A stretch of DNA of 64,000 bases. Source: Streptomyces odontomachi. GTDB taxonomy: Bacteria > Actinomycetota > Actinomycetes > Streptomycetales > Streptomycetaceae. The position numbers and the translations under genes are program-made. The notes beneath the pieces were generated by a model. It saw only the letters and a list, made by a program, of their open reading frames with translations, was not told the DNA's origin and ran no database searches. Below, one piece after another: positions 9,154 through 17,356 of this stretch; within the stretch, counting starts at the first letter, position 1; each line of letters starts with the position of its first letter. Location of the stretch: NCBI RefSeq assembly GCF_024435355.1, contig NZ_JAMJWG010000007.1, positions 248,001-312,000 of the forward strand. The letters run 5' to 3'.

Positions 9154-10143
9154 TCAGACCGCCTGCGACGCCACGCGGTCCCCGCGGCGCTCCATCGCCA
9201 TCTTGTACAACCGCCCCGCCCGGTACGAGGAGCGGACCAGCGGACCCGACATGACGCCGGAGAAGCCGATCGCCTCGGCCTCCTCCTTCAGCTCCACGAA
9301 CTCGTGCGGCTTCACCCAGCGCTCCACCGGGTGGTGGCGCACGGACGGGCGCAGGTACTGGGTGATGGTGATCAGCTCGCACCCCGCCTCGTGCAGCTGC
9401 CGCAGCGCCTCGCTGACCTCGGCGCGCTCCTCGCCCATGCCGAGGATGAGGTTGGACTTGGTGACCAGGCCGGCGGCGCGGGCCTCGGTGATCACCTTCA
9501 GGGAGCGCTCGTAACGGAACCCGGGGCGGATCCGCTTGAAGATCCGCGGCACCGTCTCCACGTTGTGGGCGAGCACCTCGGGGCGGGCCGAGAAGACCTC
9601 GGCGAGCTGGTCCGGCTCGGCGTTGAAGTCGGGGATCAGCAGCTCGACCTTGGTGCGGCCGGCCTCGCGGTCGGCGGTCATCGCATGGATCCTGCGCACC
9701 GTCTCCGCGTACAGCCAGGCGCCGCCGTCCGCCAGGTCGTCGCGTGCGACGCCGGTGATGGTGGCGTAGTTCAGGTCCATGGTCCGGACGGACTCGCCGA
9801 CGCGACGCGGCTCGTCGCGGTCCAGGGGCTGCGGCTTGCCGGTGTCGATCTGGCAGAAGTCGCAGCGCCGGGTGCACTGGTCGCCGCCGATGAGGAAGGT
9901 GGCCTCGCGGTCCTCCCAGCACTCGTAGATGTTCGGGCAGCCCGCTTCCTGGCAGACCGTGTGCAGGCCCTCGCTCTTCACGAGCTTCTGCATGGCCTGG
10001 TACTCGGGGCCCATTTTCGCCCTGGTCTTGATCCACTCGGGCTTGCGCTCGATGGGGGTCTGGCTGTTGCGGACCTCCAGGCGCAGCATTCGCCGGCCGT
10101 CAGGCGTGGGCGCTGACTGCCCTTCGGGTGCGGCTGCGGACAC
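9154..10143 (-). CDS. lipA: lipoyl synthase
   Basis: Radical SAM enzyme that inserts two sulfurs into octanoyl chains on lipoyl domains, making lipoate on E2 and GcvH proteins. 329 residues, usual length. Both iron-sulfur sites are visible: the auxiliary cluster motif CQEAGCPNIYEC (residues about 65-76) and the radical SAM CTRRCDFC (about 90-97). The C-terminal RSSYRAG Ser-Tyr-Arg also fits the family. GTG start at 10143. lipB lies 195 bp upstream on the same strand, and the lipoyl-bearing E2 gene is about 16 kb away. Confidence 0.98.
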   Translation of the reverse strand: MSAAAPEGQSAPTPDGRRMLRLEVRNSQTPIERKPEWIKTRAKMGPEYQAMQKLVKSEGLHTVCQEAGCPNIYECWEDREATFLIGGDQCTRRCDFCQIDTGKPQPLDRDEPRRVGESVRTMDLNYATITGVARDDLADGGAWLYAETVRRIHAMTADREAGRTKVELLIPDFNAEPDQLAEVFSARPEVLAHNVETVPRIFKRIRPGFRYERSLKVITEARAAGLVTKSNLILGMGEERAEVSEALRQLHEAGCELITITQYLRPSVRHHPVERWVKPHEFVELKEEAEAIGFSGVMSGPLVRSSYRAGRLYKMAMERRGDRVASQAV

Positions 10144-10338
10144 GGGGGCTCCCTGCTTCCTGGATCTCCAGCCGGGTTACGACTGGGTGGTGTCTTCCGG
10201 GGTTGTGTCTTCGATTCTTCGGCGCACCCCAGCGTACGCCCGTAAGGAGTACGGCTCCTCGCCCCACCCAACCTCCGGCCGGCCGGGTGCATTCCCCCGC
10301 CGCGGTGGGGGCCGGCGGGCCCGGGACGGGCCGGTGGA

Positions 10339-11175
10339 TCAGGGTCGGCCGGCACCCGCCGGTGCGGACGCCGGGGCCGGCTGCGCCACGGGCCGGGGCT
10401 TCGGGTCGGCGTTCTCCAGCACGTCCCGCAGGTGTTCGACGACCACGGGCAGCACCTCCTCGACGGTGATGTCGCGGCCCAGCTCGTAGGCGAGGGACGT
10501 CACCCCCGCGTCCCGGATGCCGCACGGCACGATCCGGTCGAACCAGGTGTTGTCCGGGTTCACGTTCAGCGCGAACCCGTGCATGGTCACGCCCTTGGCG
10601 ACCCGGATGCCGATCGCGGCGATCTTGCGGTCCTCGCGCCGCTGGCCGGCGTTGGACGGGGCGTACTCCGGGCCGTTCAGCCGGGGGTCGAACTCGTCGT
10701 CCGCCAGGCGCGGGTCGAAGTCGAGCGCCAGGCCACCGAAGGCGGACGCCTGCTCGCCCGGATCCTTGGCGTCGCCCAGCACCCACACACCGCTGCGGCC
10801 CTCCACCCGCGTGGTGGCCAGGCCGAAGTCGGCGCAGGTGCGGATCAGGGCCTCCTCCAGGCGGCGCACGTGCGCGACCACGTCGACCGGCCGCGGCAGC
10901 TTCATGATCGGATAGCCGACCAGCTGACCGGGCCCATGCCAGGTGATCTTGCCGCCGCGGTCCACGTCGATGACCGGGGTGCCGTCGAGCGGGCGCTCGG
11001 CGGGGGCCGTCCGGCGGCCGGCGGTGTAGACGGGCGGGTGTTCGAGCAGCAGGCAGGTGTCGGGAACCTCGTCGGCGAACCGGGCCGCGTGCACCCGGCG
11101 CTGCTCGTCCCAGGCCTGCTGGTACTCGACCGCGTCCGCCCCGAACCCGAGCCGGACGAACCGCATCTCACTCAC
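10339..11175 (-). CDS. lipB: octanoyltransferase
   Basis: Transfers octanoate from acyl carrier protein to lipoyl domains, the step before LipA. 278 residues. Seen: GPGQLVGYPIMKL substrate loop, the lysine in KIAAIGIRV, and the active-site cysteine in RIVPCGIRDAGV. I placed the start at GTG 11175 (VSEMRFVRLGF) because AGGGAGG lies eight bases upstream. The C-terminus carries an Ala/Pro-rich tail of about 25 residues. A perfect 22-bp tandem duplication lies just upstream of the ribosome-binding site. Confidence 0.97.
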   Translation of the reverse strand: MSEMRFVRLGFGADAVEYQQAWDEQRRVHAARFADEVPDTCLLLEHPPVYTAGRRTAPAERPLDGTPVIDVDRGGKITWHGPGQLVGYPIMKLPRPVDVVAHVRRLEEALIRTCADFGLATTRVEGRSGVWVLGDAKDPGEQASAFGGLALDFDPRLADDEFDPRLNGPEYAPSNAGQRREDRKIAAIGIRVAKGVTMHGFALNVNPDNTWFDRIVPCGIRDAGVTSLAYELGRDITVEEVLPVVVEHLRDVLENADPKPRPVAQPAPASAPAGAGRP

Positions 11176-11606
11176 GGCAAGTGCCTCCCTTGAACAGCGA
11201 CCGTGCGGCGCCTGAACAGCGACCGTGCGGCGCCGCCGCAACCACCGAAACCGGCGCCGCATCCCCCGGCCCTCGGCGCGCCGGGTACCTCGCGCACGCG
11301 ACTCATGGAGAAGCCGCCCCCGCGTGCGTGCCCGCGCGCCGTGCCGGTGTGCGCCGCTCTCGCGCCGCTCGTCGGTGACCCCCGCAGGTGCGGGGGCGCC
11401 CCTGCCACTCTACGGGGCCAGGTCGAGCGTCAGTCCTCGGACTAATCCTCACACGATCGGATGAATGCGGGGCGAAGCTGGCGATGAGGACAGCGTTGGC
11501 CGTTACATTCACGCCGACCACGAGATCACGTCGCTCCCCGCAGCTTCCTGCAGCCTCACAAAGAGCTGCTCACGACGGGTTCGGAAGGCAGGAGACCGCA
11601 CAGCAG
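11176..11606. other. divergent intergenic region lipB / NsdA-like gene
   Basis: 431 bp without a gene. It contains the 22-bp tandem duplication next to lipB and a CCCCCGC-aggt-GCGGGGG hairpin near 11379-11396, which could end a transcript or bind a protein. The last 150 bp are lower in GC and probably hold the promoter of the rightward regulator gene. Confidence 0.5.
11191..11234. repeat. perfect 22-bp tandem duplication upstream of lipB
   Basis: Two identical copies, 11191-11212 and 11213-11234, unit beginning TGAACAGCGACCGTGCGGCG. It starts 16 bp before the lipB start codon. Confidence 0.9.
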
Positions 11607-13202
11607 ATGACGGAACGACCTCCGCAGCGCACCCCCAACCGCCAGCTTGCCGCCTTGATCGCGGAGGCAGGATTCTCCAACGCAGGTCTGGCGCGCCGAG
11701 TCGACCAGCTCGGCGTGGAGCACGGGCTCGACCTGCGGTACGACAAGACGTCGGTGACGCGCTGGCTGCGTGGGCAGCAGCCCAGAGGGACCACGCCGGC
11801 GCTGATCGCCGAGGTCTTCACCAGACGCCTCGGTCGACGGTTGAGCACCCAGGACCTGGGTCTCGACGCGTCGGCGCCCGTCTACGCCGGCCTGGAGTTC
11901 GCCGCGACGCCCGAGGAGGCCGTCGACATCGTCGGCGGGCTGTGGCGCAAGGACTCCGGCAGCCACGCCGAACTACGCAAGATCGCGTTCACCCCCGCCG
12001 GACTCGTCGTCCCCAGCCGTGACTGGCTGATCGGCCGGCCGGACGAGCGGGTGGCACGCGCCGACGAGCGCCCGGCGCCCAGCGGTCGGCTGGACGGGCG
12101 CACCGTCCCCGACCGCCCCGGCGCACCGGCCGGCCGCACCGCCGACCGGCCGGTCAGGGACGGCCGGCCCGGCGCCCGCATCCCCGAGCAGGGCCGCGGC
12201 GTGCCCGCCGGGACCCCCCGCGTGCCCACCGGCGTCCCGGAACCGGGCCGCCAGGCCCTGGTCGAGCAGCGCAGGCGCAGCATCGAGCGCGGTCCGGGAC
12301 AGCGGGTGACCGGCGGAGACATCGCTGCGCTGCGCTCGGTCGGGGACCTCTTCCGCACCCTGGACCACGCCTACGGTGGCGGCCACGCCCGCCAGGCCCT
12401 GGTGCGCTACCTGGAACACGAATGTGAGCCGATGCTGCGCGGCGTGTACGGCGAGCAGACCGGCCGCAAGCTGTTCGCCGCCGCGGGCGAGCTGACCCGG
12501 CTGGCCGGCTGGACCTCCTACGACATCGCGGCACACGGCCTCGCACAGCGCTACTTCGTGCAGGCCCTGCGGCTCGCCCAGGCGGCCGGGGACCGCGCCT
12601 ACGGGGCGTACGTCCTGGTCACGATGAGCCGCCAGGCGGTCTACCTCGGCCACGGCCGGGAGGCGGTGCAGCTCGCCCGGGTCGCCCAGCAGGGCGTCGG
12701 CTCCGCGGTGCCGTACACCGTGCAGGCCCTGCTGCACGCGGCAGAGGCGCGCGGGCACGGTGTGCTCGGCGAGGTGCGTGCCTGCACGGCCTCGCTGGCC
12801 CGGGCCGAGCGGGCGCTGGAGACGGCGCGCGCCGGTGAGGAGCCTCCGCAGTGGGTGCGCTTCTTCGACGAGGCACAGCTCGCCGACGAGTTCGGGCACT
12901 GCCACCGCGATCTCCAGCAGTACCGGGCCGCCGCCCAGCACGCCGAGCGTTCGCTGCAACTGCGGGCCCCCGGTTACGCCCGCAGCCGGCTCTTCTGCCG
13001 TGTGGTGCTCGCCACCGCCCGGCTCGGCCTGGGCGAGCTGGAACAGGCCTGCCAACTGGGCGCGGAGGCGGCCGAGCAGGCTGCTGACATGCGCTCGGTA
13101 CGGGCCCATGAGTATCTGCGCGACTTCGAGCGCCGCCTCGAGCCCTACCGCGATGCCCCGCCGGTGCGCGGATACCGCGAGCGGGTCGCGGCCCTGGGCT
13201 GA
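11607..13202 (+). CDS. NsdA-like regulatory protein with N-terminal HTH and TPR-like repeats
   Basis: 531-residue protein beginning MTERPPQRTPNRQLAALI. Residues about 10-75 read as an HTH-like domain (GLARRVDQLG ... KTSVTRWLRGQ). Residues about 130-230 are a Pro/Arg-rich disordered linker. The rest is Ala/Arg-rich helical repeats (for example YLGHGREAVQLARVAQQG) consistent with TPRs. This layout matches Streptomyces regulators of the NsdA type, known to repress sporulation and antibiotic production; assignment to that exact role is inference. ATG 11607 is preferred because the conserved region begins there, though the ribosome-binding site is weak. No partner gene is adjacent. Confidence 0.8.
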   Translation: MTERPPQRTPNRQLAALIAEAGFSNAGLARRVDQLGVEHGLDLRYDKTSVTRWLRGQQPRGTTPALIAEVFTRRLGRRLSTQDLGLDASAPVYAGLEFAATPEEAVDIVGGLWRKDSGSHAELRKIAFTPAGLVVPSRDWLIGRPDERVARADERPAPSGRLDGRTVPDRPGAPAGRTADRPVRDGRPGARIPEQGRGVPAGTPRVPTGVPEPGRQALVEQRRRSIERGPGQRVTGGDIAALRSVGDLFRTLDHAYGGGHARQALVRYLEHECEPMLRGVYGEQTGRKLFAAAGELTRLAGWTSYDIAAHGLAQRYFVQALRLAQAAGDRAYGAYVLVTMSRQAVYLGHGREAVQLARVAQQGVGSAVPYTVQALLHAAEARGHGVLGEVRACTASLARAERALETARAGEEPPQWVRFFDEAQLADEFGHCHRDLQQYRAAAQHAERSLQLRAPGYARSRLFCRVVLATARLGLGELEQACQLGAEAAEQAADMRSVRAHEYLRDFERRLEPYRDAPPVRGYRERVAALG

Positions 13203-13243
13203 CGCCCGAGCCGTCGCGGCCACCCGCGCCGGTGCGTACGCCT

Positions 13244-13273
13244 TCGGGCGCCCTTGACACCAAGGGCGCCCGA
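13244..13273. terminator. strong hairpin terminator between converging genes
   Basis: TCGGGCGCCCTT (13244-13255) and AAGGGCGCCCGA (13262-13273) form a perfect 12-bp stem with six-base loop, between the NsdA-like gene and the oxidoreductase stop. Confidence 0.85.
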
Positions 13274-13329
13274 TCGGCGTTCACGGCTCATGCGCCGGCG
13301 GATCGGCGTTCACGGCTCACGCGACGGCG
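13272..13329. repeat. 29-bp tandem duplication at the oxidoreductase gene end
   Basis: Copies at 13272-13300 and 13301-13329 agree at 27 of 29 positions. The second copy contains the stop codon and last codons of the oxidoreductase gene. Confidence 0.85.
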
Positions 13330-14828
13330 CGCAGCGGTACCGGTTCGGCGTGCGGCGGCTCCGGTTCACGTGCGGGAGCCGCCGCGAAGTCGGCGAGCAG
13401 GGCCTGGGCGGCGCGCCGCCCGGAATGCAGGGCCCCCTGCACCGTGCTGGTGTCCCGGTGCTCCCCGCACACATACAGGCCCGACAGCACCCGCACGGGC
13501 CGCAAGCGGTCGTGCGGCGGCGGCATCGCGGGCACCGCCTCGGGATCGTGGTGCACGGCGAGCAGTTCCCAGCCCGTCGTCGACGTGCCGTAGAGCTCGG
13601 CCAACTGGGCGCGTACCGCCCGGTCGAGGTCGGCGGTGGGCGCACCGAGCACCGTGGACGACACGAGCACCCGGCCAGGGGGGACACGGGACGGGTCGAT
13701 CTCGCTGGCCACCGCGGTGTGTGCGACCGGACCCGCGCGATCCGCGTCGACGAGGAGAGCGCCACCCGCGAACGGCGGCTCGTCCGCGGCATGGTGCACG
13801 ACCGTCACCGGGTGGGACGGCGGCACCCTGAGACCGGGCAGCAGGGCGGCGGCCGAACCGGGGCCGGTGGCGAGCAGCACCGCGTCGCACCGGATCTCGC
13901 CGTGTTCCTCGGTGGTCACGGACGTGGTGGACACCCCGGTCACGCGTACCCCGGTGTGTACGGTGCCGGGCGGCAGCGCGGACACCAGCCGGCCGGGCAG
14001 CGTGTGCGCACCGCCCTCCGGCAGGCACAGCCTGCCACGGGCGAAGGCGGCCAGCGCCAGGTCCGCGTACCGGCTGGACGTGGTCAGGTCCGGGTCGCAC
14101 AGCAATGCGCTGAGCAACGGGCGCAGCAGACCGCTGGCGGCCCCCGTGGACAGGCCCCGTGCGATGAGCGCCTCGGCGGTGGGCTGCTCGGGCCGGGCCA
14201 GCAACCGCTTCTCGTCGACCGCGGCCAGCCGGGCGAGCACCGCGCCGAGCCGGGCCCGCTCCATCGGGCGGCCGAACGACGTGGGCCGATACGGTCGGGC
14301 ACCCATCACCAGGGCGCGCGCCGCGCCCCGTGCGCCCGTCATGCCTCCTCTGGAGGCGCCCGACACTCCTCTGAGGCCGGGGGTGTTCTCCCACCGCCCG
14401 GAACGGGCTCCCCCACTGCCTTGAAGGGCGTGGGAGGTACCTCCAGAGGTGTCCCCGCCCTCGCCGTTCAGGCGGTGGGGGAGTGCACGTCCCCGTCCGG
14501 CGCGGCGGCCCTCGGCGCGGGCCGGTTCGCCCACGTGATGCAGCCGGTCACCGCTGCGCACCACGGCGCCCGATGCGAACGGCCGGAGCACCAGCTCGTC
14601 GAGCCCCGGCACATGCCGTAGCTCCTGGTAGGTGGCGAGCAGCAGCCGGCCGGTGCGGTCCAGCCGGAAACCGTCGAGCTGCTCGGTCGTCATATGGCCG
14701 CCGGGTTCCGCACGGGAATCCAGGACCACGGTGTGCACCCCCGCCCCGGTCAGTTGCTGGGCGGCCGAGAGCCCGGCGACCGAGGCTCCCACGACTACGA
14801 CGTCCACACGGTGCGCAGGCTCAAGCAC
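13317..14828 (-). CDS. FAD/NAD(P)-dependent oxidoreductase (amine oxidase / protoporphyrinogen oxidase-like)
   Basis: 503-residue flavoprotein. A Rossmann FAD site opens the protein (VDVVVVGASVAGLSAAQQL), followed by the second dinucleotide motif (VLDSRAEPGGHM). Near the C-terminus VLSGLYVCGEHRDTSTVQG is the closing FAD-contact motif of amine-oxidase-like enzymes. Start GTG 14828 has GGGGAGGG just upstream. Residues about 115-175 form a Gly/Ser/Arg-rich low-complexity insert that coincides with two copies of a dispersed hairpin repeat and interrupts the fold before FGRPMERARL. The substrate is unknown; protoporphyrinogen, phytoene or amine substrates are all possible in this superfamily. Confidence 0.85.
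   Translation of the reverse strand: MLEPAHRVDVVVVGASVAGLSAAQQLTGAGVHTVVLDSRAEPGGHMTTEQLDGFRLDRTGRLLLATYQELRHVPGLDELVLRPFASGAVVRSGDRLHHVGEPARAEGRRAGRGRALPHRLNGEGGDTSGGTSHALQGSGGARSGRWENTPGLRGVSGASRGGMTGARGAARALVMGARPYRPTSFGRPMERARLGAVLARLAAVDEKRLLARPEQPTAEALIARGLSTGAASGLLRPLLSALLCDPDLTTSSRYADLALAAFARGRLCLPEGGAHTLPGRLVSALPPGTVHTGVRVTGVSTTSVTTEEHGEIRCDAVLLATGPGSAAALLPGLRVPPSHPVTVVHHAADEPPFAGGALLVDADRAGPVAHTAVASEIDPSRVPPGRVLVSSTVLGAPTADLDRAVRAQLAELYGTSTTGWELLAVHHDPEAVPAMPPPHDRLRPVRVLSGLYVCGEHRDTSTVQGALHSGRRAAQALLADFAAAPAREPEPPHAEPVPLRAVA
14408..14482. repeat. dispersed hairpin repeat (family A), two copies in a CDS
   Basis: CCCCCACTGCC ... GGGCGTGGGAGG at 14408-14443, then an inverted half copy (TTCAGGCGGTGGGGGAG) at 14466-14482. 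Both lie inside the oxidoreductase reading frame and are translated. Confidence 0.85.
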
Positions 14829-15032
14829 GTGCCCTCCCCGAGGTTGCGCGGCTGCTGGAGGGCTGATGCCCCGACAGCCGTCGGGCGTACCCGCGTTTTG
14901 GTCGAGAGTAGGCATGAAGGGGGCGGATGACAGTCGCGCATTGACCGGGCACGGGCGCACAGAGGTCGCATACCGTCGAATACGGTCATGTCGCATGTCG
15001 GTTCGGGCTGTGTCGCACGTCGCCCGGCCGCG

Positions 15033-15686
15033 TCAGCGTGCCGCCCTGAGTCGCGCGGCGGAGCGCTCGACGGCTTCGGCCGTGTCGCCGAGGCCGACGA
15101 GCAGTGTGGTGGCGAGTGGTAGCAGCGCCTGCTCGATGCCCGGGGCGCCGTCGAAGAAGCCGGCGATCTCCAGCAGCACGTAGCCGTGCGTCGCGCTCCA
15201 GAACTGCATCGCGATCAGGCCGGGGTCGGCCGGTCGGATCCGGCCCGCTGCGATGACCCGTCGGACGGCGTCCACCAGCTGGGCGAACGCGGGTTGCCCC
15301 TTGGTCAGGTCGCTCGACAACGTGACGACGTCCAGCTGCTCGCCCCGGTATCGCACGGCGTCCGGCGTCGTCACGCCGAACATCAGCCGGTAGAGCGAGG
15401 GGTTGTCGAGCGCGTGGTCGCGGTAGGCCAGTCCGAGCGCGAGCAGGTCGGCGACCGTGTCATCGGTGCGCGGCACCTGCCCGAGCCGCCGGCTGAGCCG
15501 GACGAACCCCTCCTGCGCGAGTTCGCGGACAAGCTCCCGCATCCCGCCGAAGTGTGTGTAGACGGCCATCGTCGACGTACCCGACTCGGCCGCGAGTCGC
15601 CGGGCCTGGAGTGCCCCCGGCCCGCCCTCGGCCAGCAGATGCAGGGCGGCCTCCAGCAGGCGGCCGCGGGTGGTTTCCGCGCTCAC
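15033..15686 (-). CDS. TetR family transcriptional repressor
   Basis: 217-residue TetR regulator. The N-terminal HTH spans about residues 7-52 (AALHLLAEGGPGALQ, then STSTMAVYTHFGG-type recognition helix). The C-terminal ligand domain resembles the TetR_C_33/WHG type. GTG start at 15686. It is divergent from the carotenoid oxygenase gene with only 60 bp between them, and a perfect 14-bp inverted repeat lies in that gap. The simplest reading is autoregulation plus repression of the oxygenase, perhaps relieved by a carotenoid or apocarotenoid; the ligand is inference. Confidence 0.93.
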   Translation of the reverse strand: MSAETTRGRLLEAALHLLAEGGPGALQARRLAAESGTSTMAVYTHFGGMRELVRELAQEGFVRLSRRLGQVPRTDDTVADLLALGLAYRDHALDNPSLYRLMFGVTTPDAVRYRGEQLDVVTLSSDLTKGQPAFAQLVDAVRRVIAAGRIRPADPGLIAMQFWSATHGYVLLEIAGFFDGAPGIEQALLPLATTLLVGLGDTAEAVERSAARLRAAR

Positions 15687-15700
15687 CCTTGCCAGTCTGC

Positions 15701-15736
15701 CATAACGTTGTTATACCCGACCATAACAACGTTATG
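15701..15736. promoter_or_regulatory. TetR operator between tetR and carotenoid oxygenase
   Basis: CATAACGTTGTTAT (15701-15714) and ATAACAACGTTATG (15723-15736) are a perfect 14-bp inverted repeat with eight-base spacer. The right arm runs directly into the oxygenase ribosome-binding site GGAGG (15736-15740). The AT-rich arms stand out from the surrounding DNA. Confidence 0.88.
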
Positions 15737-15746
15737 GAGGTCTCCG

Positions 15747-17183
15747 ATGCTGTTTCTGGAGGGCAACTACGCGCCGGTCGACCAGGAGCACACCGCCGTC
15801 GACCTACCGGTGACCGGCACCATCCCGGAGCATCTGGACGGCCGCTATCTGCGCAACGGGCCGAACCCGGCGTGCGAGGTCGACCCGGACACGTATCACT
15901 GGTTCACGGGCGACGGCATGGTGCACGGCATACGCATCCGGGACGGCCGGGCCGAGTGGTACCGGAACCGCTGGGTACGTTCCCCCGGTCTCGACCGTGC
16001 GCTCGACGCCTCCGGAGGGCGTCGTCTCACCGGCCCGTCCCACCACGAACTCGGCCCGAACACGAACGTCGTCGGTCATGCCGGCCGCACGCTGGCGCTG
16101 GTCGAGTCGGGGCTGTTGGGCTACGAGCTCACCGAAGAGTTGGACACCGTCGGGCCGTGCGACTTCGACGGCACGTTGCGCGGCGGCTACACCGCCCACC
16201 CCAAGCGCGATCCGCGGACCGGCGAGCTGCACGCGGTGTCGTACTTCTTCGGCTGGGGGAACCGGGTGCGCTACTCGGTGACCGACCCGGCCGGACGCGT
16301 CCGCCGCACGGTCGACGTGCGGGTCGGCGGCAGCCCGATGATGCATGACTTCTCGCTCACCGAGTCCCATGTCGTCTTCTACGACCTGCCGGTGACGTTC
16401 GCCCCGCGCCGGGCGGCCGAGGCCACGGTGCCGCGGTTCCTGCGCGGCCCCGCGCGGATGGTGCTGTCGGCGCTCATCGGCCGGGTGCGGGTGCCGGACC
16501 CGATCAGCGCGAGGGCCGTCCGCAAGACCGGCGCGAACGGCGTGCTCCCGTATGCCTGGAACCCGGCGTACCCGGCACGGGTCGGCATCATGCCGCGCAC
16601 GGGCGGCGCCGACGACGTGCGCTGGTTCGACGTGCGACCCTGCTACGTGTTCCACCCGCTGAACGCCTACGACGACGGCGACACGATCGTGCTGGAGCTG
16701 GTCCGGCACGAGAAGATGTTCGACCGGGAGCAGCACGGACCCGGCGAGGAGGGCGCTCCGACCCTGGCCCGCTGGACGATAGACCCGGGCGCGGGCCGGG
16801 TACGCGAGGAAACGGTCGACGACCGGCCGCAGGAGTACCCCCGCATCGACGAGCGCCTCGTCGGCCACCGGCACCGCTACGGATACTCCCTCGTCCTGAA
16901 CGGCAGCGGCCCGAGCGACACCCTCCTCAAGCACGACATCGTTCGGGGTGCGACCGCGGCCCGGTCCTTCGGCGCGGGTCGCGAGGCCGGTGAGTTCGTC
17001 TTCGAGCCGAACTCGTCCGGCGCCGCCGAGGACGACGGCGTGCTCATGGGCCTGGTGTACGACCGTGAGAAGGACCGGAGCGACCTGGAACTCCTCGACG
17101 CCGGCACTCTGGAGACGATCGCCAGCATCCACCTGCCCAGCCGCGTACCGCACGGGTTCCACGGCAACTGGCTGCCTGCGTGA
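15747..17183 (+). CDS. carotenoid oxygenase (RPE65/CCD family)
   Basis: Non-heme iron dioxygenase that cleaves carotenoid or stilbene double bonds. 478 residues, usual family length. The four iron-ligand histidines are visible: about His151 (TAHPKRDP), His200 (MMHDFSLTESH), His303 (FHPLNAYDDGD) and His472 (PHGFHGNWLP). N-terminal LRNGPNP and WFTGDGMVHG are further signatures. ATG 15747 follows GGAGG at 15736-15740. It is controlled by the divergent TetR gene through the shared operator. No carotenoid biosynthesis genes lie in the window, so the substrate may come from elsewhere in the genome or from outside. Confidence 0.95.
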   Translation: MLFLEGNYAPVDQEHTAVDLPVTGTIPEHLDGRYLRNGPNPACEVDPDTYHWFTGDGMVHGIRIRDGRAEWYRNRWVRSPGLDRALDASGGRRLTGPSHHELGPNTNVVGHAGRTLALVESGLLGYELTEELDTVGPCDFDGTLRGGYTAHPKRDPRTGELHAVSYFFGWGNRVRYSVTDPAGRVRRTVDVRVGGSPMMHDFSLTESHVVFYDLPVTFAPRRAAEATVPRFLRGPARMVLSALIGRVRVPDPISARAVRKTGANGVLPYAWNPAYPARVGIMPRTGGADDVRWFDVRPCYVFHPLNAYDDGDTIVLELVRHEKMFDREQHGPGEEGAPTLARWTIDPGAGRVREETVDDRPQEYPRIDERLVGHRHRYGYSLVLNGSGPSDTLLKHDIVRGATAARSFGAGREAGEFVFEPNSSGAAEDDGVLMGLVYDREKDRSDLELLDAGTLETIASIHLPSRVPHGFHGNWLPA

Positions 17184-17356
17184 CGCCTGGGGGAGCACCG
17201 GCGGGACCGGCGTCGTTCACGAGCAGCCGCGCCGACGGCACCACGGGCGGGACCCGTGTCGAGGTCGCGAGTGCGCGCGGCACCGTCCGTGCCCGCGGTG
17301 CGAGGAACGGCGACACGGCGCCCGGCTCGCGTGCCGCCCGGACGGCGGCCCGGGTA

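Noticed and set aside
17184..17356. Possible terminator or gene between the carotenoid oxygenase and the TIGR01777 gene
   Set aside because: No clear stem-loop and no protein-like frame was seen in this 173-bp convergent gap.
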